Shown one piece after another: positions 12,451 through 27,250 of a DNA stretch of 64,000 nucleotides. The stretch comes from Haematobia irritans (taxonomy: Eukaryota; Arthropoda; Insecta; Diptera; Muscidae): positions 95,830,852 through 95,894,851 of the forward strand of contig NC_134401.1 of NCBI RefSeq assembly GCF_050003625.1, in the 5' to 3' direction. The position numbers and the translations under genes are program-made. The notes under the pieces were generated by a model. The model was given only the letters and a program-made list of their open reading frames with translations. It had not been told where the DNA came from and searched no databases. Positions within the stretch are counted from its first letter, which is position 1. Every line of letters starts with the position of its first letter.

Positions 12451-15400
12451 GAGATATGGTCAAAAGAAGTTTTTCATATAAAAATTTCAATTTTTTTAGG
12501 TTTTGGGTGGATTTTTGAATTTTTTGAGGGTGGTCACGAATTATCGTCCTTTTCGCTCTAGGACGCATATTTAAGGAGATATGGCCAAAATAAGTTTTTC
12601 ATATAAAAATTTCAATTTTTTTAGGTTTTGGGTGGATTTTTCAATTTTTTGAGGGTGGTCACGAATTATCGTCCTTTTCGCTCTAGGACGCTTAGTTTAG
12701 GAGATATGGCCAAAATAAGTTTTTCATATAAAAATTTCAATTTTTTTAGGATTTGGGTGGATTTTTCAATATTTTGATGGTGGTCACGAATTATCGTCCT
12801 TTTCGCTCTAGGACGCATATTTAAGGACATATGGCCAAAAGAAGTTTTTCATATTAAAATTTCATTTTTTTTAGGTTTTGGGTGGATTTTTGAATTTTTT
12901 GAGGGTGGTCACGAATTATCGTCCTTTTCGCTCTAGGACGCATATTTAAGGAGATATGGCCAAAAGAAGTTTTTCATATAAAAATTTCAATTTTTTTAGG
13001 TTTTGGGTGGTTTTTTGAATTTTTTGAGGGTGGTCACGAATTATCGTCCTTTGCGCTATAGGACGCATATTTAAGGAGATATGGCCAAAAGAAGTTTTTC
13101 ATATAAAAATTTCAATTTTTTTAGGTTTTGGGTGGATTTTTGAATTTTTTGAGGGTGGTCACGAATTATCGTCCTTTTCGCTCTAGGACGCTTAGTTTAG
13201 GAGATATGGCCAAAATAAGTTTTTCATATAAAAATTTCAATTTTTTTAGGTTTTGGGTGGATTTTTCAATTTTTTGAGGGTGGTCACGAATTATCGTCCT
13301 TTTCGCTCTAGGACGCTTAGTTTAGGAGATATGGCCAAAATAAGTTTTTCATATAAAAATTTCAATTTTTTTAGGATTTGGGTGGATTTTTCAATTTTTT
13401 GATGGTGGTCACGAATTATCGTCCTTTTCGCTCTAGGACGCATATTTAAGGAGATATGGCCAAAAGAAGTTTTTCATATAAAAATTTCAATTTTTTTAGG
13501 TTTTGGGTGGATTTTTGAATTTTTTGAGGGTGGTCACGAATTATCGTCCTTTTCGCTGTAGGACGCATATATAAGGAGATATGGCCAAAAGAAGTTTTTC
13601 ATATAAAAATTTCAATTTTTTTAGGTTTTGGGTGGATTTTTCAATTTTTTGATGGTGGTCACGAATTATCGTCCTTTTCGCTGTAGGACGCATATTTAAG
13701 GAGATATGGTCAAAAAAAGTTTTTCATATAAAAATTTCAATTTTTTTAGGTTTTGGGTGGATTTTTGAATTTTTTGAGGGTGGTCACGAATTATCGTCCT
13801 TTTCGCTCTAGGACGCATATTTAAGGAGATATGGCCAAAATAAGTTTTTCATATAAAAATTTCAATTTTTTTAGGTTTTGGGTGGATTTTTCAATTTTTT
13901 GAGGGTGGTCACGAATTATCGTCCTTTTCGCTCTAGGACGCATATTTAAAGAGATATGGTCAAAAGAAGTTTTTCATATAAAAATTTCAATTTTTTTAGG
14001 TTTTGGGTGGATTTTTGAATTTTTTGAGGGTGGTCACGAATTATCGTCCTTTTCGCTCTAGGACGCATATTTAAGGAGATATGGCCAAAATAAGTTTTTC
14101 ATATAAAAATTTCAATTTTTTTAGGTTTTGGGTGGATTTTTCAATTTTTTGAGGGTGGTCACGAATTATCGTCCTTTTCGCTCTAGGACGCTTAGTTTAG
14201 GAGATATGGCCAAAATAAGTTTTTCATATAAAAATTTCAATTTTTTTAGGATTTGGGTGGATTTTTCAATTTTTTGATGGTGGTCACGAATTATCGTCCT
14301 TTTCGCTCTAGGACGCATATTTAAGGAGATATGGCCAAAAGAAGTTTTTCATATGAAAATTTCATTTTTTTAGGTTTTGGGTGGATTTTTGAATTTTTTG
14401 AAGGTGGTCACGAATTATCGTCCTTTTCGCTCTAGGACGCATATTTAAGGAGATATGGCCAAAAGAAGTTTTTCATATAAAAATTTCAATTTTTTCAGGT
14501 TTTGGGTGGATTTTTGAATATTTTGAGGGTGGTCACGAATTATCGTCCTTTTCGCTCTAGGACGCATATTTGAGGAGCTATGGCCAAAAGAAGTTTTTCA
14601 TATAAAAATTTCAATTTTTTTAGGTTTTGGGTGGATTTTTGAAGTTTTTGAGGGTGGTCACGAATTATCGTCCTTTGCGCTATAGGACGCATATTTAAGG
14701 AGATATGGCCAAAAGAAGTTTTTCATATAAAAATTTCAATTTTTTTAGGTTTTGGGTGGATTTTTGAATTTTTTGAGGGTGGTCACGAATTATCGTCCTT
14801 TTCGCTGTAGGACGCATATTTAAGGAGATATGGCCAAAAGAAGTTTTTCATATAAAAATTTCAATTTTTTTAGGTTTTGGGTGGATTTTTCAATTTTTTG
14901 ATGGTGGTCACGAATTATCGTCCTTTTCGCTGTAGGACGCATATTTAAGGAGATATGGTCAAAAGAAGTTTTTCATATAAAAATTTCAATTTTTTTAGGT
15001 TTTGGGTGGATTTTTGAATTTTTTGAGGGTGGTCACGAATTATCGTCCTTTTCGCTCTAGGACGCATATTTAAGGAGATATGACCAAAATAAGTTTTTCA
15101 TATAAAAATTTCAATTTTTTTAGGTTTTGGGTGGATTTTTCAATTTTTTGAGGGTGGTCACGAATTATCGTCCTTTTCGCTCTAGGACGCATATTTAAAG
15201 AGATATGGTCAAAAGAAGTTTTTCATATAAAAATTTCAATTTTTTTAGGTTTTGGGTGGATTTTTGAATTTTTTGAGGGTGGTCACGAATTATCGTCCTT
15301 TTCGCTCTAGGACGCATATTTAAGGAGATATGGCCAAAATAAGTTTTTCATATAAAAATTTCAATTTTTTTAGGTTTTGGGTGGATTTTTGAATTTTTTG

Positions 15401-18400
15401 AGGGTGGTCACGAATTATCGTCCTTTTCGCTCTAGGACGCTTAGTTTAGGAGATATGGCCAAAATAAGTTTTTCATATAAAAATTTCAATTTTTTTAGGA
15501 TTTGGGTGGATTTTTCAATATTTTGATGGTGGTCACGAATTATCGTCCTTTTCGCTCTAGGACGCATATTTAAGGACATATGGCCAAAAGAAGTTTTTCA
15601 TATTAAAATTTCATTTTTTTTAGGTTTTGGGTGGATTTTTGAATTTTTTGAGGGTGGTCACGAATTATCGTCCTTTTCGCTCTAGGACGCATATTTAAGG
15701 AGATATGGCCAAAAGAAGTTTTTCATATAAAAATTTCAATTTTTTTAGGTTTTGGGTGGATTTTTGAATTTTTTGAGGGTGGTCACGAATTATCGTCCTT
15801 TGCGCTATAGGACGCATATTTAAGGAGATATGGCCAAAAGAAGTTTTTCATATAAAAATTTCAATTTTTTTAGGTTTTGGGTGGATTTTTGAATTTTTTG
15901 AGGGTGGTCACGAATTATCGTCCTTTTCGCTCTAGGACGCTTAGTTTAGGAGATATGGCCAAAATAAGTTTTTCATATAAAAATTTCAATTTTTTTAGGT
16001 TTTGGGTGGATTTTTCAATTTTTTGAGGGTGGTCACGAATTATCGTCCTTTTCGCTCTAGGACGCTTAGTTTAGGAGATATGGCCAAAATAAGTTTTTCA
16101 TATAAAAATTTCAATTTTTTTAGGATTTGGGTGGATTTTTCAATTTTTTGATGGTGGTCACGAATTATCGTCCTTTTCGCTCTAGGACGCATATTTAAGG
16201 AGATATGGCCAAAAGAAGTTTTTCATATAAAAATTTCAATTTTTTCAGGTTTTGGGTGGATTTTTGAATATTTTGAGGGTGGTCACGAATTATCGTCCTT
16301 TTCGCTCTAGGACGCATATTTAAGGAGATATGGCCAAAAGAAGTTTTTCATATAAAAATTTCAATTTTTTTAGGTTTTGGGTGGATTTTTGAAGTTTTTG
16401 AGGGTGGTCACGAATTATCGTCCTTTGCGCTATAGGACGCATATTTAAGGAGATATGGCCAAAAGAAGTTTTTCATATAAAAATTTCAATTTTTTTAGGT
16501 TTTGGGTGGATTTTTGAATTTTTTGAGGGTGGTCACGAATTATCGTCCTTTTCGCTGTAGGACGCATATATAAGGAGATATGGCCAAAAGAAGTTTTTCA
16601 TATAAAAATTTCAATTTTTTTAGGTTTTGGGTGGATTTTTCAATTTTTTGATGGTGGTCACGAATTATCGTCCTTTTCGCTGTAGGACGCATATTTAAGG
16701 AGATATGGTCAAAAAAAGTTTTTCATATAAAAATTTCAATTTTTTTAGGTTTTGGGTGGATTTTTGAATTTTTTGAGGGTGGTCACGAATTATCGTCCTT
16801 TTCGCTCTAGGACGCATATTTAAGGAGATATGGCCAAAATAAGTTTTTCATATAAAAATTTCAATTTTTTTAGGTTTTGGGTGGATTTTTCAATTTTTTG
16901 AGGGTGGTCACGAATTATCGTCCTTTTCGCTCTAGGACGCATATTTAAAGAGATATGGTCAAAAGAAGTTTTTCATATAAAAATTTCAATTTTTTTAGGT
17001 TTTGGGTGGATTTTTGAATTTTTTGAGGGTGGTCACGAATTATCGTCCTTTTCGCTCTAGGACGCATATTTAAGGAGATATGGCCAAAATAAGTTTTTCA
17101 TATAAAAATTTCAATTTTTTTAGGTTTTGGGTGGATTTTTCAATTTTTTGAGGGTGGTCACGAATTATCGTCCTTTTCGCTCTAGGACGCTTAGTTTAGG
17201 AGATATGGCCAAAATAAGTTTTTCATATAAAAATTTCAATTTTTTTAGGATTTGGGTGGATTTTTCAATTTTTTGATGGTGGTCACGAATTATCGTCCTT
17301 TTCGCTCTAGGACGCATATTTAAGGAGATATGGCCAAAAGAAGTTTTTCATATGAAAATTTCATTTTTTTAGGTTTTGGGTGGATTTTTGAATTTTTTGA
17401 AGGTGGTCACGAATTATCGTCCTTTTCGCTCTAGGACGCATATTTAAGGAGATATGGCCAAAAGAAGTTTTTCATATAAAAATTTCAATTTTTTCAGGTT
17501 TTGGGTGGATTTTTGAATATTTTGAGGGTGGTCACGAATTATCGTCCTCTTCGCTCTAGGACGCATATTTGAGGAGATATGGCCAAAAGAAGTTTTTCAT
17601 ATAAAAATTTCAATTTTTTTAGGTTTTGGGTGGATTTTTGAAGTTTTTGAGGGTGGTCACGAATTATCGTCCTTTGCGCTATAGGACGCATATTTAAGGA
17701 GATATGGCCAAAAGAAGTTTTTCATATAAAAATTTCAATTTTTTTAGGTTTTGGGTGGATTTTTGAATTTTTTGAGGGTGGTCACGAATTATCGTCCTTT
17801 TCGCTGTAGGACGCATATTTAAGGAGATATGGCCAAAAGAAGTTTTTCATATAAAAATTTCAATTTTTTTAGGTTTTGGGTGGATTTTTCAATTTTTTGA
17901 TGGTGGTCACGAATTATCGTCCTTTTCGCTGTAGGACGCATATTTAAGGAGATATGGTCAAAAGAAGTTTTTCATATAAAAATTTCAATTTTTTTAGGTT
18001 TTGGGTGGATTTTTGAATTTTTTGAGGGTGGTCACGAATTATCGTCCTTTTCGCTCTAGGACGCATATTTAAGGAGATATGACCAAAATAAGTTTTTCAT
18101 ATAAAAATTTCAATTTTTTTAGGTTTTGGGTGGATTTTTCAATTTTTTGAGGGTGGTCACGAATTATCGTCCTTTTCGCTCTAGGACGCATATTTAAAGA
18201 GATATGGTCAAAAGAAGTTTTTCATATAAAAATTTCAATTTTTTTAGGTTTTGGGTGGATTTTTGAATTTTTTGAGGGTGGTCACGAATTATCGTCCTTT
18301 TCGCTCTAGGAGGCATATTTAAGGAGATATGGCCAAAATAAGTTTTTCATATAAAAATTTCAATTTTTTTAGGTTTTGGGTGGATTTTTCAATTTTTTGA

Positions 18401-19190
18401 GGGTGGTCACGAATTATCGTCCTTTTCGCTCTAGGACGCTTAGTTTAGGAGATATGGCCAAAATAAGTTTTTCATATAAAAATTTCAATTTTTTTAGGAT
18501 TTGGGTGGATTTTTCAATATTTTGATGGTGGTCACGAATTATCGTCCTTTTCGCTCTAGGACGCATATTTAAGGACATATGGCCAAAAGAAGTTTTTCAT
18601 ATGAAAATTTCATTTTTTTTAGGTTTTGGGTGGATTTTTGAATTTTTTGAGGGTGGTCACGAATTATCGTCCTTTTCGCTCTAGGACGCATATTTAAGGA
18701 GATATGGCCAAAAGAAGTTTTTCATATAAAAATTTCAATTTTTTTAGGTTTTGGGTGGATTTTTGAATTTTTTGAGGGTGGTCACGAATTATCGTCCTTT
18801 GCGCTATAGGACGCATATTTAAGGAGATATGGCCAAAAGAAGTTTTTCATATAAAAATTTCAATTTTTTTAGGTTTTGGGTGGATTTTTGAATTTTTTGA
18901 GGGTGGTCACGAATTATCGTCCTTTTCGCTCTAGGACGCTTAGTTTAGGAGATATGGCCAAAATAAGTTTTTCATATAAAAATTTCAATTTTTTTAGGTT
19001 TTGGGTGGATTTTTCAATTTTTTGAGGGTGGTCACGAATTATCGTCCTTTTCGCTCTAGGACGCTTAGTTTAGGAGATATGGCCAAAATAAGTTTTTCAT
19101 ATAAAAATTTCAATTTTTTTAGGATTTGGGTGGATTTTTCAATTTTTTGATGGTGGTCACGAATTATCGTCCTTTTCGCTCTAGGACGCA
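10440..19190 (+). repeat. Higher-order repeat, three tandem units of 24, 22 and 24 monomers
   Basis: Rare markers recur three times with constant shifts of 2,749 then 2,999 bp. GCATATATAAGG is at 10816, 13565 and 16564. GCATATTTGAGG is at 11815, 14564 and 17563. AAGGACAT is at 12823, 15572 and 18571. The GAAGGTGG variant is at 11651, 14400 and 17399. The first two monomers of unit 1 (for example the TTTTTTCAGG variant at about 10498) are absent at the start of unit 2 but present in unit 3 (about 16246), so the middle unit lost, or never gained, 250 bp. Unit limits are approximately 10440-13435, 13435-16185 and 16185-19190. Sparse private differences, such as GAGGAGCTATGG near 14572, distinguish the units. 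Confidence 0.88.
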
Positions 19191-22100
19191 TATTTAAGGA
19201 GATATGGCCAAAAGAAGTTTTTCATATAAAAATTAAATTTTTTTTAGGTTTTGGGTGGATTTTTGAATTTTTTGAGGGTGGTCACGAATTATCGTCCTTT
19301 TCGCTCTAGGACGCATATTTAAGGAGATATGGCCAAAAGAAGTTTTTCATAGAAAAATTTCAATTTTTTTAGGATTTGGGTGGATTTTTCAATTTTTTGA
19401 TAGTGGTCACAAATATCGTCCTTTTCGCTCTAGGACGCATATTTAAGGAGATATGGCTAAAAGAAGTTTTTCATATAAAAATTTCAATTTTTTTAGGTTT
19501 TGGGTGGATTTTTGAATTTTTTTGAGGGTGGTCACGAATTATCGTCCTTTTCGCTCTAGGACGCTTAGTTTAGGAGATATGGCCAAAATAAGTTTTTCAT
19601 ATAAAAATTTCAATTTTTTTAGGTTTTGGGTGGATTTTTGAATTTTTTGATGGTGGTCACGAATTATCGTCCTTTTCGCTGTAGGACGCATATTTAAGGA
19701 GATATGGCCAAAAGAAGTTTTTCATATAAAAATTTCATTTTTTTTAGGTTTTGGGTGGATTTTTCAATTTTTTGATGGTGGTCACGAATTATCGTCCTTT
19801 TCGCTCTAGGACGCATATTTAAAGAGATATGGTCAAAAGAAGTTTTTCATATAAAAATTTCAATTTTTTTAGGTTTTGGGTGGATTTTTGAATATTTTGA
19901 GGGTGGTCACGAATTATCGTCCTTTTCGCTCTAGGACGCATATTTAAGGAGATATGGCCAAAATAAGTTTTTCATATAAAAATTTCAATTTTTTTAGGTT
20001 TTGGGTGGATTTTTCAATTTTTTGAGGGTGGTCACGAATTATCGTCCTTTTCGCTCTAGGACGCTTAGTTTAGGAGATATGGCCAAAATAAGTTTTTCAT
20101 ATAAAAATTTCAATTTTTTTTAGGATTTGGGTGGATTTTTCAATTTTTTGATGGTGGTCACGAATTATCGTCCTTTTCGCTCTAGGACGCATATTTAAGG
20201 AGATATGGCCAAAACAAGTTTTTCATATGAAAATTTCATTTTTTTTAGGTTTTGGGTGGATTTTTGAATTTTTTGAGGGTGGTCACGAATTATCGTCCTT
20301 TTCGCTCTAGGACGCATATTTAAGGAGATATGGCCAAAAGAAGTTTTTCATATAAAAATTTCAATTTTTTTAGGTTTTGGGTGGATTTTTCAATTTTTTG
20401 AGGGTGGTCACGAATTATCGTCCTTTGCGCTATAGGACGCATATTTAAGGAGATATGGCCAAAAGAAGTTTTTCATATAAAAATTTCAATTTTTTTAGGT
20501 TTTGGGTGGATTTTTGAATTTTTTGAGGGTGGTCACGAATTATCGTCCTTTTCGCTCTAGGACGCTTAGTTTAGGAGATATGGCCAAAATAAGTTTTTCA
20601 TATAAAAATTTCAATTTTTTTAGGTTTTGGGTGGATTTTTGAATTTTTTGAGGGTGGTCACGAATTATCGTCCTTTTTGCTCTAGGACGCTTAGTTTAGG
20701 AGATATAGCCAAAATAAGTTTTTCATATAAAAATTGCAATTTTTTTAGGTTTTGGTGGATTTTTGAATATTTTGAGGGTGGTCACGAATTATCGTCCTTT
20801 TTGCTCTAGGACGCTTAGTTTAGGAGATATGGCCAAAATAAGTTTTTCATATAAAAATTTCAATTTTTTTAGGATTTGGGTGGATTTTTCAATTTTTTGA
20901 TGGTGGTCACAAATTATCGTCCTTTTCGCTCTAGGACGCATATTTAAAGAGATATGGTCAAAAGAAGTTTTTTATATAAAAATTTCAATTTTTTTAGGTT
21001 TTGGGTGGATTTTTGAATTTTTTGAGGGTGGTCACGAATTATTGTCCTTTTCGCTCTAGGACGCATATTTAAGGAGATATGGCCAAAATAAGTTTTTCAT
21101 ATAAAAATTTCAATTTTTTTAGGTTTTGGGTGGATTTTTGAATTTTTTGAGGGTGGTCACGAATTATCGTCCTTTTCGCTCTAGGACGCTTAATTTAGGA
21201 GATATGGCCAAAATAAGTTTTTCATATAAAAACTTCAATTTTTTTAGGTTTTGGGTGGAGTTTTGAATTTGTTGAGGGTGGTCACGAATTATCGTCCTTT
21301 TCGCTCTAGGACGCTTAGTTTAGGAGATATGGCCAAAATAAGTTTTTCATATAAAAATTTCAATTTTTTTAGGTTTTGGGTGGATTTTTGAATATTTTGA
21401 GGGTGGTCACGAATTATCGTCCTTTTTGCTCTAGGACGCATATTTAAGGAGATATGGCCAAAATAAGTTTTTCATATAAAAATTTCAATTTTTTTAGGTT
21501 TTGGGTGGATTTTTCAATTTTTTGATGGTGGTCACGAATTATCGTCCTTTTCGCTCTAGGACGCATATTTAAGGAGATATGGCCAAAAGAAGTTTTTCAT
21601 ATAAAAATTAAATTTTTTTTAGGTTTTGGGTGGATTTTTGAATTTTTTGAGGGTGGTCACGCTTAGTTTAGGAGATATGGCCAAAATAAGTTTTTCATAT
21701 AAAAATTTCAATTTTTTTAGGATTTGGGTGGATTTTTCAATTTTTTGATGGTGGTCACGAATTATCGTCCTTTTCGCTCTAGGACGCATATTTAAGGAGA
21801 TATGGCCAAAAGAAGTTTTTCATATAAAAATTAAATTTTTTTAGGTTTTGGGTGGATTTTTGAATATTTTGAGGGTGGTCACGAATTATCGTCCTTTTTG
21901 CTCTAGGACGCTTAGTTTAGGAGATATGGCCAAAATAAGTTTTTCATATAAAAATTTCAATTTTTTTAGGATTTGGGTGGATTTTTCAATTTTTTGGTAG
22001 TGGTCACAAATTATCGTCCTTTTCGCTCTAGGACGCATATTTAAGGAGATATGGCCAAAATAAGTTTTTCATATAAAAATTTCAATTTTTTTAGATTTTG

Positions 22101-25100
22101 GGTGGATTTTTGAATTTTTTGAGGGTGGTCACGAATTATTGTCCTTTTCGCTCTAGGACGCATATTTAAGGAGAATGGCCAAAATAAGTTTTTCATATAA
22201 AAATTTCAATTTTTTTAGGTTTTGGGTGGATTTTTCAATTTTTTGAGGGCGGTCACGAATTATCGTCCTTTTCGCTCTAGGACGCTTAGTTTAGGAGATA
22301 TGGCCAAAATAAGTTTTTCATATAAAAATTTCAATTTTTTTAAGATTTGGGTGGATTTTTCAATTTTTTGATGGTGGTCACGAATTATCGTCCTTTTCGC
22401 TCTAGGACGCATATTTAAGGAGATATGGCCAAAAGAAGTTTTTCATATGAAAATTTCATTTTTTTAGGTTTTGGGTGGATTTTTGAATTTTTTGAGGGTG
22501 GTCACGAATTATCGTCCTTTTCGCTCTAGGACGCATATTTAAGGAGATATGGCGAAAAGAAGTTTTTCATATAAAAATTTCAATTTTTTTAGGTTTTGGG
22601 TGGATTTTTGAATATTTTGAGGGTGGTCACGAATTATCGTCCTTTTCGCTCTAGGACGCATATTTAAGGAGATATGGCCAAAATAAGTTTTACATATAAA
22701 AATTTCAATTTTTTTAGGTTTTGGGTGGATTTTTGAATTTTTTGAGGGTGGTCACGAATTATCGTCCTTTTCGCTCTAGGACGCATATTTAAAGAGATAT
22801 GGTCAAAAGAAGTTTTTTATATAAAAATTTCAATTTTTTTAGGTTTTGGGTGGGTTTTTGAATTTTTTGAGGGTGGTCACGAATTATCGTCCTTTTCGCT
22901 ATAGGACGCATATTTAAGGAGATATGGCCAAAATAAGTTTTTCATATAAAAATTTCAATTTTTTTAGGTTTTGGGTGGATTTTTCAATTTTTTGAGGGTG
23001 GTCACGAATTATCGTCCTTTTCGCTCTAGGACGCTTAGTTTAGGAGATATGGCCAAAATAAGTTTTTCATATAAAAATTTCAATTTTTTTAGGATTTGGG
23101 TGGATTTTTCAATTTTTTGATGGTGGTCACGAATTATCGTCCTTTTCGCTCTAGGACGCATATTTAAGGAGATATGGCCAAAAGAAGTTTTTCATATGAA
23201 AATTTCATTTTTTTTTAGGTTTTGGGTGGATTTTTGAATTTTTTGATAGTGGTCACAAATTATCGTCCTTTTCGCTCTAGGACGCATATTTAAGGAGATA
23301 TGGCTAAAAGAAGTTTTTCATATAAAAATTTCAATTTTTTTAGGTTTTGGGTGGATTTTTGAATTTTTTGAGGGTGGTCACGAATTATCGTCCTTTTCGC
23401 TGTAGGACGCATATTTAAAGAGATATGGCCAAAAGAAGTTTTTCATATAAAAATTTCATTTTTTTTAGGTTTTGGGTGGATTTTTCAATTTTTTGAGGGT
23501 GGTCACGCATATTTAAGGAGATATGGCCAAAATAAGTTTTTCATATAAAAATTTCAATTTTTTTAGGTTTTGGGTGGATTTTTCAATTTTTTGAGGGTGG
23601 TCACGAATTATCGTCCTTTTCGCTCTAGGACGCTTAGTTTAGGAGATATGGCCAAAATAAGTTTTTCATATAAAAATTTCAATTTTTTTAAGATTTGGGT
23701 GGATTTTTCAATTTTTTGATGGTGGTCACGAATTATCGTCCTTTTCGCTCTAGGACGCATATTTAAGGAGATATGGCCAAAAGAAGTTTTTCATATGAAA
23801 ATTTCATTTTTTTTAGGTTTTGGGTGGATTTTTGAATTTTTTGAGGGTGGTCACGAATTATCGTCCTTTTCGCTCTAGGACGCATATTTAAGGAGATATG
23901 GCCAAAAGAAGTTTTTCATATAAAAATTTCAATTTTTTTAGGTTTTGGGTGGATTTTTGAATATTTTGAGGGTGGTCACGAATTATCGTCCTTTTCGCTC
24001 TAGGACGCATATTTAAGGAGATATGGCCAAAAGAAGTTTTTCATATAAAAATTTCAATTTTTTTAGGTTTTGGGTGGATTTTTGAATTTTTTGAGGGTGG
24101 TCACGAATTATCGTCCTTTGCGCTATAGGACGCATATTTAAGGAGATATGGCCAAAAGAAGTTTTTCATATAAAAATTTCAATTTTTTTAGGTTTTGGGT
24201 GGATTTTTGAATTTTTTGAGGGTGGTCACGAATTATCGTCCTTTTCGCTCTAGGACGCATATTTAAGGAGATATGGCCAAAATAAGTTTTTCATATAAAA
24301 ATTTCAATTTTTTTAGGTTTTGGGTGGATTTTTGAATTTTTTGAGGGTGGTCACGAATTATAGTCCTTTTTGCTCTAGGACGCTTAGTTTAGGAGATATG
24401 GCCAAAATAAGTTTTTCATATAAAAATTTAAATTTTTTTAGGTTTTGGGTGGATTTTTGAATTTTTTGAGGGTGGTCACGAATTATCGTCCTTTTCGCTG
24501 TAGGACGCATATTTAAGGAGATATGGCCAAAAGAAGTTTTTCATATAAAAATTTCAATTTTTTTAGGTTTTGGGTGGATTTTTCAATTTTTTGATGGTGG
24601 TCACGAATTATCGTCCTTTTCGCTCTAGGACGCATATTTAAAGAGATATGGCCAAAAGAAGTTTTTCATATGAAAATTTCATTTTTTTTAGGTTTTGGGT
24701 GGATTTTTGAATTTTTTGAGGGTGGTCACGAATTATCGTCCTTTTCGCTCTAGGACGCATATTTAAGGAGATATGGCCAAAAGAAGTTTTTCATATAAAA
24801 ATTTCAATTTTTTTAGGTTTTGGGTGGATTTTTGAATATTTTGAGGGTGGTCACGAATTATCGTCCTTTTCGCTCTAGGACGCATATTTAAGGAGATATG
24901 GCCAAAAGAAGTTTTTCATATAAAAATTTCATTTTTTTTAGGTTTTGGGTGGATTTTTGAATTTTTTGAGGGTGGTCACGAATTATTGTCCTTTTCGCTC
25001 TAGGACGCTTAGTTTAGGAGATATGGCCAAAATAAGTTTTTCATATAAAAATTTCAATTTTTTTAGGTTTTGGGTGGATTTTTGAATATTTTGAGGGTGG

Positions 25101-25269
25101 TCACGAATTATCGTCCTTTTTGCTCTAGGACGCTTAGTTTAGGAGATATGGCCAAAATAAGTTTTTCATATAAAAATTTCAATTTTTTTAGGTTTTGGGT
25201 GGATTTTTGAATATTTTGAGGGTGGTCACGAATTATCGTCCTTTTTGCTCTAGGACGCTTAGTTTAGGA

Positions 25270-27250
25270 GATATGGCCAACATAAGTTTTTCATATAAAA
25301 ATTTCATTTTTTTTAGGTTTTGGATGGATTTTTGAATTTTTTGAGGGTGGTCACGAATTATCGTCCTTTTCGCTCTAGGACGCTTAGTTTAGGAGATATG
25401 GCCAAAATAAGTTTTTCATATAAAAATTTCAATTTTTTTAGGTTTTGGGTGGATTTTTCAATTTTTTGATGATGGTCACGAATTATCATCCTTTTCGCTC
25501 TAGGACGCATATTTAAGGAGATATGGCCAAAAGAAGTTTTTCATATAAAAATTAAATTTTTTTTAGGTTTTGGGTGGATTTTAGAATTGTTTGAGGGTGG
25601 TCACGAATTATCGTCCTTTTCGCTCTAGGACGCATATTTAAGGAGATATGGCCAAAATAAGTTTTTCATATAAAAATTTCAATTTTTTTAGGTTTTGGGT
25701 GGATTTTTGAATATTTTGAGGGTGGTCACGAATTATCGTCCTTTTTGCTCTAGGACGCTTAGTTTAGGAGATATGGCCAAAACAAGTTTTTCATATAAAA
25801 ATTTCAATTTTTTTAGGATTTGGGTGGATTTTGCAATTTTTTGATGGTGGTCACGAATTATCGTCCTTTTCGCTCTAGGACGCATATTTAAGGAGATATG
25901 GCCAAAAGAAGTTTTTCATATAAAAATTAATTTTTTTTTAGGTTTTGGGTGGTTTTTTGAATTTTTTTGGGTGGTCACGAATTATCGTCCTTTTCGCTCT
26001 AGGACGCATATTTAAGGAGATTTGGCCAAAAGAAGTTTTTCATATAAAAATTTCAATTTTTTTAGGATTTGGGTGGATTTTTCAATTTTTTGATGGTGGT
26101 CACAAATTATCGTCCTTTTCGCTCTAGGACGCATATTTAAGGAGATATGGCCAAAAAAAGTTTTTCATATAAAAATTTCAATTTTTTTAGGTTTTGGGTG
26201 GATTTTTGAGGGTGGTCACGAATTATCGTCCTTTTTGCTCTAGCACGCTTAGTTTAGGAGATATGGCCAAAATAAGTTTTTCATATAAAAATTTCAATTT
26301 TTTTAGGTTTTGGGTGGATTTTTGAATATTTTGAGGGTGGTCACGAATTATCGTCCTTTTTGCTCTAGGACGCTTAGTTTAGGAGATATGGCCAACATAA
26401 GTTTTTCATATAAAAATTTCATTTTTTTTAGGTTTTGGATGGATTTTTGAATTTTTTGAGGGTGGTCACGAATTATCGTCCTTTTCGCTCTAGGACGCTT
26501 AGTTTAGGAGATATGGCCAAAATAAGTTTTTCATATAAAAATTTCAATTTTTTTAGGTTTTGGGTGGATTTTTGAATATTTTGAGGGTGGTCACGAATTA
26601 TCGTCCTTTTTGCTTTAGGACGCTTAGTTTAGGAGATATGGCCAAAATAAGTTTTTCATATAAAAATTTCAATTTTTTTAGGTTTTGGGTGGATTTTTCA
26701 ATTTTTTGAGGGTGGTCACGAATTATCGTCCTTTTCGCTCTAGGACGCATATTTAAGGAGATATGGCCAAAATAAGTTTTTCATATAAAAATTTCAATTT
26801 TTTTAGGTTTTGGGTGGATTTTTGAATATTTTGAGGGTGGTCACGAATTATCGTCCTTTTTGCTCTAGGACGCTTAGTTTAGGATATATGGCCAAAATAA
26901 GTTTTTCATATAAAAATTTCAATTTTTTTAGGATTTGGGTGGATTTTGCAATTTTTTGATGGTGGTCACGAATTATCGTCCTTTTCGCTCTAGGACGCAT
27001 ATTTAAGGAGATTTGGCCAAAAGAAGTTTTTCATATAAAAATTAATTTTTTTTTAGGTTTTGGGTGGATTTTTGAAGTTTTTTGGGTGGTCACGAATTAT
27101 CGTCCTTTTCGCTCTAGGACGCATATTTAAGGAGATTTGGCCAAAAGAAGTTTTTCATATAAAAATTTCAATTTTTTTAGGATTTGGGTGGATTTTTCAA
27201 TTTTTTGATGGTGGTCACAAATTATCGTCCTTTTCGCTCTAGGACGCATA
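25270..27250 (+). repeat. 1,115-bp mosaic duplication (9 monomers)
   Basis: The rare GCCAACATAAG variant is at 25276 and 26391, and GGATTTTGCAATTTT has its TTGCAA at 25831 and 26946. Both pairs are 1,115 bp apart, and TTTTGGATGGATTT is also shared. In between, for example at 25441 versus 26556, the aligned monomers belong to different variant types, so parts were replaced after duplication, possibly by gene conversion. The 60-codon open frames at 25945 and 27060 are by-products. Confidence 0.7.
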
